The translations under genes and the position numbers were made by a program. Below, one piece after another: positions 48,238 to 54,948 of a stretch of 64,000 bases of DNA; position 1 is the stretch's first letter, and each line of letters starts with the position of its first letter. Origin of the DNA: Streptomyces sp. HUAS YS2 (GTDB lineage: Bacteria > Actinomycetota > Actinomycetes > Streptomycetales > Streptomycetaceae); the NCBI RefSeq assembly GCF_033343995.1, contig NZ_CP137573.1, positions 6,791,001 through 6,855,000 on the forward strand, read 5' to 3'. The notes under the pieces were generated by a model. That model searched no databases. It was not told where the DNA came from and saw only the letters and a list, made by a program, of their open reading frames with translations.

Positions 48238-49404
48238 ATGTCCCAGGCCGTGGACCCGCGCCGCACCGCGTTCGACTGGACCGACGCCGAGGCCACCCGC
48301 AGGGCGGCGGCCGGGCTCGTCCGGACGCTGCGTCCGCGCGCGGCCGAACCGGACGTTCTGGACCTCGCGAGCAACGACTACCTCGGGCTGACGCACCGCC
48401 CCGAGATCAAGGAGGCGGCCGCCGAGGCCGCCCGCCGCTGGGGCGCCGGCTCCACCGGCTCGCGGCTGGTCACCGGCTCGACCCGGCTGCACGCCCGGCT
48501 GGAGCGCGAACTCGCCGAGTTCTGCGGCTTCGAGGCCGCCCTCGTCTTCTCCTCCGGCTACACCGCCAACCTCGCCGCGCTCACCGCGCTCAGCGCCCAC
48601 GGCTCGCTGATCGTCTCGGACGCGGCCAACCACGCCTCGATCGTGGACGGCTGCCGGCTCTCCCGCGCCGAGACGGCGATCGTGCCGCACTCCGACCCGG
48701 AGGCGGTGCGCAAGACCCTCGACGCCCACCCCGGCCGCCGGTCCCTGGTCGTCTCCGACTCGGTCTTCTCGGTGGACGGCGACAAGGCCCCGCTTCCGGC
48801 GCTCGCCGAGGCCTGCCGCGCCCACGGGGCCGCCGCGCTGGTCGTGGACGACGCCCACGGCTTCGGTGTGCTCGGCGAGGGCGGCCGGGGTGCGCTGCAC
48901 GCCGCCGGCCTCGCGGGCGACCCGGACGTGGTCGCCACCCTGACCCTCTCCAAGTCCCTGGGCAGCCAGGGCGGCGCGGTGCTCGGGCCCGCCCGGGTCA
49001 TCGAGCACCTGGTCAACGCGGCCCGTACGTTCATCTTCGACACCGGGCTCGCCCCGGCCGCCGCGGGCGGCGCGCTCGCGAGCCTGCGGCTGATCGGCGC
49101 CGAACCCGGGCTCGCCGAGCGGGCCAGGACCGTCGCCACCACCCTGCACCGGCTCCTCACGGAGGCCGGACTGACCGCCGCGCGCCCCGACGCGGCCGTC
49201 GTCTCGGTGCGGGCGCCCTCGCCCGAGGCCGCGCTGCGCTGGGCGGCGGACTGCCGCGAACAGGGTCTGGGCGTCGGCTGCTTCCGTCCGCCGTCGGTGC
49301 CGGACGGCATCTCCCGGCTGCGGCTGACGGCCCGCGCCGACCTCACGGACGCGCAGATCGACGAGGCCGTCGCCACGATCCTCCGCACGGCGCCGGAGGC
49401 CTGA
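48238..49404 (+). CDS. bioF: 8-amino-7-oxononanoate synthase
   Basis: A 388-residue alpha-oxoamine synthase: LDLASNDYLGLTHRPEI, GAGSTGSRLVTGST, the PLP-contact VVDDAHGFGVLGEGGRG and the lysine motif TLTLSKSLGSQGGAVLG. It condenses pimeloyl-thioester with L-alanine using PLP. The ATG (MSQAVDP) has AAGGA seven bases upstream. It is divergent from bioBA across a 142-bp region that contains an imperfect inverted repeat (TTGAAC at 48141 and GTTCGA at 48157), a possible shared operator. Confidence 0.94.
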   Translation: MSQAVDPRRTAFDWTDAEATRRAAAGLVRTLRPRAAEPDVLDLASNDYLGLTHRPEIKEAAAEAARRWGAGSTGSRLVTGSTRLHARLERELAEFCGFEAALVFSSGYTANLAALTALSAHGSLIVSDAANHASIVDGCRLSRAETAIVPHSDPEAVRKTLDAHPGRRSLVVSDSVFSVDGDKAPLPALAEACRAHGAAALVVDDAHGFGVLGEGGRGALHAAGLAGDPDVVATLTLSKSLGSQGGAVLGPARVIEHLVNAARTFIFDTGLAPAAAGGALASLRLIGAEPGLAERARTVATTLHRLLTEAGLTAARPDAAVVSVRAPSPEAALRWAADCREQGLGVGCFRPPSVPDGISRLRLTARADLTDAQIDEAVATILRTAPEA

Positions 49405-49432
49405 CGCGGGACGTCGGGGTCTGACGCCGGGG

Positions 49433-49454
49433 GCCGGACGTCACGAGGTCCGGC
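49433..49454 (+). terminator. Possible terminator after bioF
   Basis: GCCGGAC (49433-49439) pairs exactly with GTCCGGC (49448-49454) around an eight-base loop, about 30 bases after the bioF stop. The stem is short and no T-run follows. Confidence 0.35.
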
Positions 49455-49614
49455 GCCGGCCCCAAATGCGTTCTCGCGTCGCAGAGTTCACCGCATCGAG
49501 CGACAGATTTGTACATATCTCGGTGAATCGCCCCCCAGGTCAGCCCTTTCGGTGGCACTCTGGCGCGAAGCGCAATCCGGGGCCGGGCCCCGGTGGGAAA
49601 GGGACAGCGTCGCC

Positions 49615-50052
49615 ATGGCAGACCACCAGGAAGCAACCGTCACTCTGCCGAGCGATCCGGCCTCGGTCTCCACCGCCCGCAGATACGTCGCCGACGTCCT
49701 CACCGGCTGGGGCCTCGACGCGGCCTGCGAGACCTCCGACACCGTCCGTCTGATCGTCTCCGAGCTGGCCACCAACGCCGTCCAGCACACCTTCGGGCAG
49801 TCGCCCACCTTCACCGTCGACGTCCGTCTGGAACGCGACGAGCAGCTGAGCATCGGCGTCACCGACAGCCACCCGCGCTGGCCCCAGCGGCTGCCCGCCG
49901 CGGTCCAGCAGGACAACGGCCGCGGCATGGTGATCATCCGCTGGCTGACCGCCGAATGCGGCGGCCGGCTCTCCGTGCGCCCGACCGAGGACGGCGGCAA
50001 GACCGTCTGGATCGAACTGCCCTGGGCCGCCCCCGCGCCCTCGCCGAACTGA
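49615..50052 (+). CDS. RsbW-like ATP-binding (anti-sigma/serine kinase) protein
   Basis: The 145-residue protein is a stand-alone GHKL ATPase of the HATPase_c_2 type. The N-box is LIVSELATNAVQHT, followed by VRLERDEQLSIGVTDSHP and the G1 box DNGRGMVIIRWLTAECGG. Such proteins are numerous in Streptomyces and regulate sigma factors or anti-anti-sigma factors by binding and phosphorylation. No partner gene is adjacent. The ATG is preceded by GGGAAAGGGACAG; an upstream in-frame ATG would add 21 residues without a family match. Confidence 0.87.
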   Translation: MADHQEATVTLPSDPASVSTARRYVADVLTGWGLDAACETSDTVRLIVSELATNAVQHTFGQSPTFTVDVRLERDEQLSIGVTDSHPRWPQRLPAAVQQDNGRGMVIIRWLTAECGGRLSVRPTEDGGKTVWIELPWAAPAPSPN

Positions 50053-50066
50053 CGCCGTCGTCGGCG

Positions 50067-50543
50067 TCAGGCCACCCGGCCGTACCAGACCTTCGAGGTC
50101 CAGATCCGGTCGAGCTTCACCCAGGACCCGGTCTTGGGGGAGTGCCAGATCTTGCCGTTCCCGGCGTAGATGCCCACGTGGTAGACGTATCCGCCCGAGT
50201 GGAAGAAGACCAGGTCGCCCTGGGCTCGGCTGGAGGCCGCGATGTGCCGGGTCTTGTTGTACTGCTGGTGCGCCGTGCGGGGCAGCGTCTTGCCGGCCCG
50301 CTTGTACGAGTAGAGCGTGAGCCCCGAGCAGTCGAAGCGGCTCGGACCGGTCGCCCCGTACTTGTAGGGGGAACCCTTCTTCGACGCGGCGATGCCGAGC
50401 GCCCTGCTCGCGTACGAGGTCGCGGCCTCGGCCTCGGGGGCCGCGCCGGGGGCGAGCAGCGTGCCGCCGACGGCGGCGAGGGTCAGGGCCGAGACGGCCC
50501 CGGCCCGGGAGAGCAGGGACGGGACATGAATCTGCGCAGTCAT
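50067..50543 (-). CDS. Secreted NlpC/P60 family endopeptidase
   Basis: A 158-residue exported protein with a Sec-type signal (about 1-42, SRAGAVSALTLAAVGGTLLAPGAAPEAEA). The compact NlpC/P60 domain has the catalytic Cys in SRFDCSGLTLYSYKRAG, His in SGGYVYHVGIYAG and a third polar residue in GKIWHSP. These enzymes cut peptide cross-links in the cell wall. The region upstream carries a c-di-AMP riboswitch, as found before other Streptomyces cell-wall hydrolases such as RpfA. Confidence 0.91.
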   Translation of the reverse strand: MTAQIHVPSLLSRAGAVSALTLAAVGGTLLAPGAAPEAEAATSYASRALGIAASKKGSPYKYGATGPSRFDCSGLTLYSYKRAGKTLPRTAHQQYNKTRHIAASSRAQGDLVFFHSGGYVYHVGIYAGNGKIWHSPKTGSWVKLDRIWTSKVWYGRVA

Positions 50544-50549
50544 GCGCAA

Positions 50550-50742
50550 CCCTTCGTCAGCCGCCTGTGAAGGATGACCTGTCGGGTTCGGACTGGCGAA
50601 GTTGCCCGGCCGCGGCTGCGGCTTCACCCCGAGGAACGGCCCCTGACCTGCGGGCCGGCCCGTACTGCTCGGGTCCTCCACTCCTGCCGATCCACTCCTG
50701 TCGACCAGTCATCCGGAACGGCGGCAGGACTCGGCGTCCGCC
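50550..50742 (-). ncRNA. ydaO-type c-di-AMP riboswitch
   Basis: Read on the minus strand, the 5' untranslated region contains the conserved pieces of this class in order: GCCGAGTCCTGCC, then CGGGGTGAAGCCG, then the hallmark GTCCGAACCCGACAGGTCA and the closing AGGCGGCTGACGAAGG. GCCGCC and GGCGGC near the two ends can pair as the P1 stem. The element ends just before the Shine-Dalgarno of the NlpC/P60 gene, so binding of c-di-AMP would switch its expression off. Boundaries are approximate. Confidence 0.82.
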
Positions 50743-51050
50743 CGGACCGCCCCGCCGGGGACGGCGGGGGCTTGTCGTCGACAGGGATCTTGACCCAGCT
50801 CGGGGCGATTTCCGAGTTGAAACGACGTTATGTGAGGCTCCTCACGACTGATCCATTCGGGTGGACAGGCAGGTTTGGTGATCAACAGAGGTTTGGCCGA
50901 TGAGGCCCGTACCAGCGACGGAATGCGCGATTCCGCCAGATGTGTACACCCGTTGCGCAACTCACCCGCGCTGTATGTCGATTCGTCTCCTACGCCGAAC
51001 GGGGGAGGGGTTCTGCGGCCGACCGGCCCTCGACACGACATGCGGATCTG
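50728..51050. other. Promoter region upstream of the riboswitch; no gene seen
   Basis: About 320 bp between the riboswitch and the 104-aa gene hold no convincing coding sequence. The region contains the Crp-like palindrome at 50831-50846 and should include the promoter of the riboswitch-NlpC/P60 transcript. Local base composition is somewhat A/T-richer around 50810-50960. Confidence 0.6.
50831..50846. promoter_or_regulatory. Crp-like binding site
   Basis: TGTGAGGCTCCTCACG matches the CRP consensus TGTGA-N6-TCACA at 9 of 10 defined positions. It lies about 90 bp upstream of the riboswitch, where it could control the NlpC/P60 transcript. Streptomyces Crp controls germination and cell-wall lysis genes. 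Confidence 0.5.
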
Positions 51051-51365
51051 TCAACTGGCGGGTGTGTCCGCGACGGTGACCCGCTCCGCGCGCCGTTCGC
51101 CGTCCAACACCCGCAGGGCCCGGGCCAACGTGGCCGCGTGCACCTCGCTCTCGCCGCGCCGATGCATGAGATCCAGTGCCTCCCGGAGGGCGACCGCCCG
51201 CCCCACCAGCGCCTGAGCCGCTCTCAGGGCCCCATAAGTATGCGATGCCCTGGATGGGTTGATTCGCCCCAGCTGGTCGACGACTTCGAGGTAGGCGTCG
51301 ACCAACTCGCCCTCGGCGCGTGTCAGCGCGGGCAGCGCAGGCAGCTCGGGGACCACCTCGGTCAC
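51051..51365 (-). CDS. Hypothetical helical protein coupled to clpP-like gene
   Basis: I do not recognise this 104-residue protein. It is predicted to be almost wholly alpha-helical (TRAEGELVDAYLEVVDQLGRI, TYGALRAAQALVGRAVALREALDLMHRRGESEVHAATLARALRVLDG), without signal or membrane segments. Its GTG start overlaps the stop of the upstream ClpP-like gene (GTGA), so it is translated with it and may be an accessory partner. Confidence 0.72.
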   Translation of the reverse strand: MTEVVPELPALPALTRAEGELVDAYLEVVDQLGRINPSRASHTYGALRAAQALVGRAVALREALDLMHRRGESEVHAATLARALRVLDGERRAERVTVADTPAS

Positions 51366-52003
51366 CTCGTGCCGGTGCCGGTGCCGGCACCTGTCCCCGC
51401 CGACGCGCCGCGGTTCTGCACGACGTGGTCCACCAGCCCGTACGCGACCGCCGCCGCGGCGTCGAAGACCGAGACCCGGTCGAAGTCGCCGTCGATCCGC
51501 TCGGGGTCCTGGCCGGTGTGGCGTGCCAGCATCCCCGCGACCATCCCGCGCAGCCGCAGCATTTCCTGGGCCTGGATCTCCAGATCGCTCGGCTGCCCCT
51601 GCAGCGGCTCCTCCATGGCGGGCTGCTGGAGGACGACCCTCGCGCCGGGGAGTGCGAGCCGCTTGCCGGGCGCACCGGCGGCGAGCAGTACGGCGGCGGT
51701 GGACGCGGCCTGCCCCAGGCAGGTCGTCTCCACGTCGCAGGTGATGACCTGCATCGTGTCGTAGACCGACGCCATGGCGCTGAGCGAGCCGCCGGGGGAG
51801 TTGATGTAGAGCGAGATGTCCCGGTCGGGATCGGCGTACTCCAGGTGCAGCAGCTGGGCGATGACGTCGTTGGCCGAGGTCTCGTCGATCGGGGTGCCGA
51901 GGAAGACGATCCGCTCCTCCAGCAGCTTGGAGTACGGATCGAGGGTGCGGCTCCCGTAGCTCGTGCGCTCGGTGAACTCCGGAAGGACGTAGCGGTTCAG
52001 CAT
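51362..52003 (-). CDS. ClpP-like protease paralogue with degenerate catalytic triad
   Basis: A 213-residue ClpP-family protein (YINSPGGSLSAMASVYDTMQ, CLGQAASTAAVLLAAGAPGKRLALPGARVV). Ser101 of GQAAS is kept. The triad His, normally in R-x-M-I-H-Q-P, is Gln126 (ARVVLQQP), and the triad Asp, normally in T/E-R-D, is Val177 (DFDRVSVF). The protein is therefore unlikely to cleave peptides on its own and may form mixed rings with other ClpP subunits or act as a chaperone-like barrel. AAGGAGG gives a strong ribosome site. It is divergent from a Phd-type antitoxin gene, and downstream it is coupled to a small helical protein. The C-terminus is a GTGTG-rich tail. Confidence 0.9.
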   Translation of the reverse strand: MLNRYVLPEFTERTSYGSRTLDPYSKLLEERIVFLGTPIDETSANDVIAQLLHLEYADPDRDISLYINSPGGSLSAMASVYDTMQVITCDVETTCLGQAASTAAVLLAAGAPGKRLALPGARVVLQQPAMEEPLQGQPSDLEIQAQEMLRLRGMVAGMLARHTGQDPERIDGDFDRVSVFDAAAAVAYGLVDHVVQNRGASAGTGAGTGTGTR

Positions 52004-52024
52004 GAGCGGCCTCCTTGTAAAAAA

Positions 52025-52039
52025 TGTACAGGACGTACA
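52025..52039. promoter_or_regulatory. Operator between clpP-like and phd genes
   Basis: TGTAC-AGGAC-GTACA is a perfect inverted repeat of five-base arms in the 54-bp divergent promoter region. TAAGAT (52045-52050) eight bases before the phd ATG is a likely -10 box. The Phd/YefM-type protein is the probable binder and could control both directions. Confidence 0.5.
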
Positions 52040-52057
52040 GCCCGTAAGATGTGGAGC

Positions 52058-52333
52058 ATGGCCTACGAGATTCCGGTGACGCAAGCGCGGGCAGAGCTCG
52101 CGGACCTGATCAACCGCGTGGTGTACGGCAACGAGCGCGTGGTCGTGACCCGCCACGGCAAGCCCCTCGTGGCCCTGGTTTCGGCTGCTGACCTGGAGAA
52201 ACTCGAGGCCGACCGCGAGCCGGCGGAGGAGCCGGTGATCAGCACGGTCGCCGCCGTCCGGTCGGTCGCGTCCGCTGCGGGTGAACAGGGACGCTTCGGC
52301 CTCGCCGCCCGGCACCGCGAGCCGGGCACCTGA
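52058..52333 (+). CDS. Phd/YefM family antitoxin (orphan)
   Basis: A 91-residue protein. Residues 1-55 are the Phd/YefM DNA-binding fold: EIPVTQARAELADLINRVVYGNERVVVTRHGKPLVALVSAADLEKLE. The C-terminal part is longer and Ala/Val-rich rather than the usual toxin-binding helix. No toxin gene follows: the next gene is convergent and encodes an unrelated membrane protein. The protein may therefore be a transcriptional regulator recruited to the ClpP-like gene or an antitoxin for a distant toxin. ATG start, probably leaderless. Confidence 0.87.
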   Translation: MAYEIPVTQARAELADLINRVVYGNERVVVTRHGKPLVALVSAADLEKLEADREPAEEPVISTVAAVRSVASAAGEQGRFGLAARHREPGT

Positions 52334-52374
52334 CCGAACGGCGCTGCCGGCGCGAGCGCCTGACGGCACGAAAA

Positions 52375-52414
52375 GGCCGCGTGCCCCCGTCCGCTACAGC
52401 GGGGACACGCGGCC
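52375..52414. terminator. Bidirectional intrinsic terminator
   Basis: A 15-bp stem with one mismatch (52375-52389 with 52400-52414) preceded by AAAA lies between the convergent phd gene and the membrane-protein gene. Confidence 0.75.
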
Positions 52415-52463
52415 GTCCTGTGGTGGTGCGGCTCCGGCTCGGCTCGCCGGTTCCGGTTCCGGT

Positions 52464-53453
52464 TCAGCCGATCAGTTCCGGCTCCGGCCGTGCAGCGCCC
52501 GGCGTCGGTGCGACCCGCTCGGCGCGCCGGCCCGTCGCGAGGACCGCGGTCAGCCCCGCCGCCGCCCAGAGGGCGAGGACCAGCAGCGCCTGGCCGGCCC
52601 CGTTGCCGTCGAAGAAGGCGACCGAGCGCAGCGCCTGGCCCGCCGCCCCAGGCGGCAGCCACTGGCCCAGGAGCCCGGCCGGTTCCGGCAGCAGCTGCGG
52701 CGCGGTGGCGACGCCCGAGAACGGGTTGCCGATCAGGATCATCAGCAGTCCGCCGATCCCGAGGCCGCGCGGGCCGAGCAGCCCCGCGAGTCCGGCCATC
52801 GTCGCGCCGATCGCCAGCACCGTGAGCCCCAGTACTCCGGCCTCCGCCCACCAGGAGCCGGTGAGCACCTCGAGCCAGCTGTGCGCGAGCGCCACGCCGG
52901 TCAGCCCCGCGAGCGCGGCCGCGCCGACGAGCGCCGCGCCGGCGCGCAGGCCGCGCAGCCCGAGCAGGGTGACCACCGCGCCGGCGGCGGCGCCGGCGAT
53001 GGCGAGCGGCAGCAGGCTCGAGGCGAACGCGCCGCCGCGCGGATCGGCCGCCGGGGCCGGCACCACGTCGGTGACCTTCGGCTGCGCGCCGGCGGGCAGT
53101 TGCGCGGTCACCGCCTCCCGCAGCAGCTGGGCCACGGCCGGGCTTCCGGCCGTGGCGGTCAGCAGCTCGGGGCCCTGCGGCGTGACGACCGCCGCGCCGT
53201 ACACGATCCGGTCCTCGATCGCCTTCCGGGCGGCGGCGGCGTCCGGGTAGCGGTGCACATCGAAGGCACCCTCGTGCCGGGCGAGGCTCTGCTCCAGCGG
53301 TGCGGTGGCGGTCGCCGGGCCGGCCACGCCCAGCGGGAGGTCGCGGGGCGCGACGCGGGCGGCCGGCCAGGCGAAGGCCCACAGGGCCAGGGCCACCACC
53401 AGTGGGATTAGGACCAGTACCGCGAGGGTGCGGCGGGTTGTCGTGGCGGGCAT
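52464..53453 (-). CDS. Multi-pass membrane protein, ABC-2/DUF3533-like
   Basis: The 329-residue protein starts with a transmembrane helix (about 12-33), followed by an extracytoplasmic domain (about 35-145) with LGVAGPATATAPLEQSLARH and IVYGAAVVTPQGPELLTATAGSPAVAQLLREAV. Five more hydrophobic helices follow (about 155-310). This layout matches ABC-2-type/YhgE-like exporter permeases without an ATPase. The substrate is unknown; divergent pairing with a TetR regulator suggests a drug or stress exporter. The start ATG (MPATTTRRT) is favoured by the AGAGG site upstream. Confidence 0.8.
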   Translation of the reverse strand: MPATTTRRTLAVLVLIPLVVALALWAFAWPAARVAPRDLPLGVAGPATATAPLEQSLARHEGAFDVHRYPDAAAARKAIEDRIVYGAAVVTPQGPELLTATAGSPAVAQLLREAVTAQLPAGAQPKVTDVVPAPAADPRGGAFASSLLPLAIAGAAAGAVVTLLGLRGLRAGAALVGAAALAGLTGVALAHSWLEVLTGSWWAEAGVLGLTVLAIGATMAGLAGLLGPRGLGIGGLLMILIGNPFSGVATAPQLLPEPAGLLGQWLPPGAAGQALRSVAFFDGNGAGQALLVLALWAAAGLTAVLATGRRAERVAPTPGAARPEPELIG

Positions 53454-53482
53454 GAGGAGCCTCTCGATCAAAGAGAAGGATC

Positions 53483-53548
53483 GTTCGTTTTACGTGGTGA
53501 CACTGTCCCGCCGAGTGTCGGCCTTGTCAAGAATGAATGTTCGTTTTA
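53483..53548. promoter_or_regulatory. Repeated GTTCGTTTTA operator region
   Basis: GTTCGTTTTA occurs twice (53483-53492 and 53539-53548) in the divergent promoter region of the membrane-protein and TetR genes. The second copy is part of an inverted repeat, AATGAA-TG-TTCGTT (5 of 6 matched). These are likely binding sites of the adjacent TetR protein. Confidence 0.5.
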
Positions 53549-53559
53549 GCTTGGGCGGC

Positions 53560-54180
53560 ATGGCACGCGTATCCCAGGAGCACCTCGACGCCCGCCGCCG
53601 GCAGATCCTCGACGGCGCCGCCCGCTGCTTCGCCCGCAACGGTTTCCACGCCACATCCATGCAGGACGTCTTCGCCGAGGTCGGCCTCTCGGCCGGCGCG
53701 GTGTACCGGTACTTCAACGGCAAGGAGGCCCTGGTCGGGGCCATCGCGCAGGAGGCGTTCGCGGGCATCCGAAGCGCCTTCGAGGAGGCCTCGCGGGCCA
53801 CCCCGCCGCCCACCCCGGACGTGCTGCTCGGCGGGGTGCTCCGGCTCTTCCTGGAGGAGCGCATTCCCGGCGCCGACCGGCAGGCGTTCGCCCGGCTGAT
53901 CATCCAGGTGTGGACGGAGACGCTGCGCGACGAGGGGCTGGCCGCCACTCTTGCCGAGGGCTATCACGGTATGCGCGCGCTCTGGGCCGAACTCGTCGAG
54001 GCGTACCGCAGGAACGGACTGATGCGCGCGGACGTCGACGCCGACCACGTCGCCCGCACCCTCATCGCCACTGCTCAGGGTTACATCGCCCAGCAGGCCC
54101 TCTTCGGCGACGTGTCCGCGGACATGCTCGTGGACGGATTGAACGGGCTCATGTCCATGGACGTGCAAAGCCGTAGTTAA
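53560..54180 (+). CDS. TetR family transcriptional regulator
   Basis: A 206-residue TetR-type repressor with the N-terminal helix-turn-helix RRRQILDGAARCFARNGFHATSMQDVFAEVGLSAGAVYRYFNGKEAL (about 9-55) and a helical ligand domain. It is divergent from the membrane-protein gene and probably represses it. The ATG start (MARVSQEHLD) is chosen over longer in-frame readings, which would run through the operator repeats. Confidence 0.9.
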   Translation: MARVSQEHLDARRRQILDGAARCFARNGFHATSMQDVFAEVGLSAGAVYRYFNGKEALVGAIAQEAFAGIRSAFEEASRATPPPTPDVLLGGVLRLFLEERIPGADRQAFARLIIQVWTETLRDEGLAATLAEGYHGMRALWAELVEAYRRNGLMRADVDADHVARTLIATAQGYIAQQALFGDVSADMLVDGLNGLMSMDVQSRS

Positions 54181-54240
54181 CGCGCCGGAAAAACTTCCGC
54201 CTTAACGTGCAATGTCTGGCCGCACGGGCCGAAACCGCAG

Positions 54241-54257
54241 CTCAACAGAGTGTTGAG
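54241..54257. promoter_or_regulatory. Inverted repeat in the urease promoter
   Basis: CTCAACA-GAG-TGTTGAG is a perfect inverted repeat of seven-base arms. It lies at the -35 position relative to TAGGGT (54264-54269), a likely -10 box 48 bases before the ureA start. It should be an operator for the urease operon; the regulator is not adjacent. Confidence 0.5.
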
Positions 54258-54317
54258 GGTCGGTAGGGTCCGCAGCTGTCCGGGTGATCACCCGGTTCAC
54301 GACTGTGAGGTGGAAGC

Positions 54318-54620
54318 GTGCAACTCAGCCCCCATGAGCAGGAACGCCTGCTCATCCATGTCGCGGCGGACGTGGCGGAGAAGCGCCGGGCGCGCGGGGT
54401 GCGGCTCAACCACCCCGAGACCGTCGCCCTGATCACCTCGCACATCCTCGAGGGCGCCCGGGACGGCCGTACCGTCGCCGAACTCATGGCGTCCGGGCGC
54501 AAGGTGCTCACCCGCGACGAGGTCATGGAGGGCATCCCCGAGATGATCCACGACGTGCAGGTCGAGGCCACCTTCCCGGACGGCACCAAGCTCGTCACCG
54601 TCCACGACCCGATCGTGTGA
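54318..54620 (+). CDS. ureA: Urease subunit gamma
   Basis: The 100-residue gamma subunit is intact: MQLSPHEQERLLIHVAADVAEKR, RGVRLNHPETVALITSHILEGARDG, and the terminal VEATFPDGTKLVTVHDPIV. It is part of the cytosolic nickel urease that hydrolyses urea to ammonia and carbamate. GTG start behind GAGGTGGAAG. First gene of the ureABCFGD operon. Confidence 0.96.
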   Translation: MQLSPHEQERLLIHVAADVAEKRRARGVRLNHPETVALITSHILEGARDGRTVAELMASGRKVLTRDEVMEGIPEMIHDVQVEATFPDGTKLVTVHDPIV

Positions 54621-54636
54621 CGGGGGAGCGCCGCCG

Positions 54637-54948
54637 ATGATTCCCGGAGAGATCCTTTTCGGTGAAGGTCCCGTCGCCCTCAACGAGGGCAGCACGGTCA
54701 CCCGGCTCACCGTCCTCAACGCCGCCGACCGGCCGGTCCAGGTCGGCTCCCACTACCACTTCGCCGAGGCCAACCCCGGCCTGGAGTTCGACCGTTCGGC
54801 CGCGCACGGCCTGCGGCTGAACATCGCCGCCGGCACGGCCGTGCGCTTCGAGCCCGGCATCCCCGCCGAGGTCGAACTCGTCCCGCTCGCCGGCCGCCGG
54901 ATCGTCCCCGGGCTGCGCGGCGCGATCGGAGGATCCCTCGATGCCTGA
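54637..54948 (+). CDS. ureB: Urease subunit beta
   Basis: A 103-residue beta subunit: MIPGEILFGEGPVALNEG, VGSHYHFAEANPGLEFDRSAAHGLRLNIAAGTAVRFEPG, and the end GRRIVPGLRGAIGG. It lies 16 bases after ureA and overlaps ureC by eight bases, so the structural subunits are translationally linked. Confidence 0.96.
   Translation: MIPGEILFGEGPVALNEGSTVTRLTVLNAADRPVQVGSHYHFAEANPGLEFDRSAAHGLRLNIAAGTAVRFEPGIPAEVELVPLAGRRIVPGLRGAIGGSLDA

Noticed and set aside
50709..51041. 110-codon minus-strand frame upstream of the riboswitch
   Set aside because: The peptide lacks the codon bias of real genes here, overlaps the Crp-like site and riboswitch end, and has no ribosome site.
54181..54317. GlnR box upstream of ureA
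   Set aside because: A GAAAC element is present near 54229 but the paired GTnAC element at the required spacing is missing.
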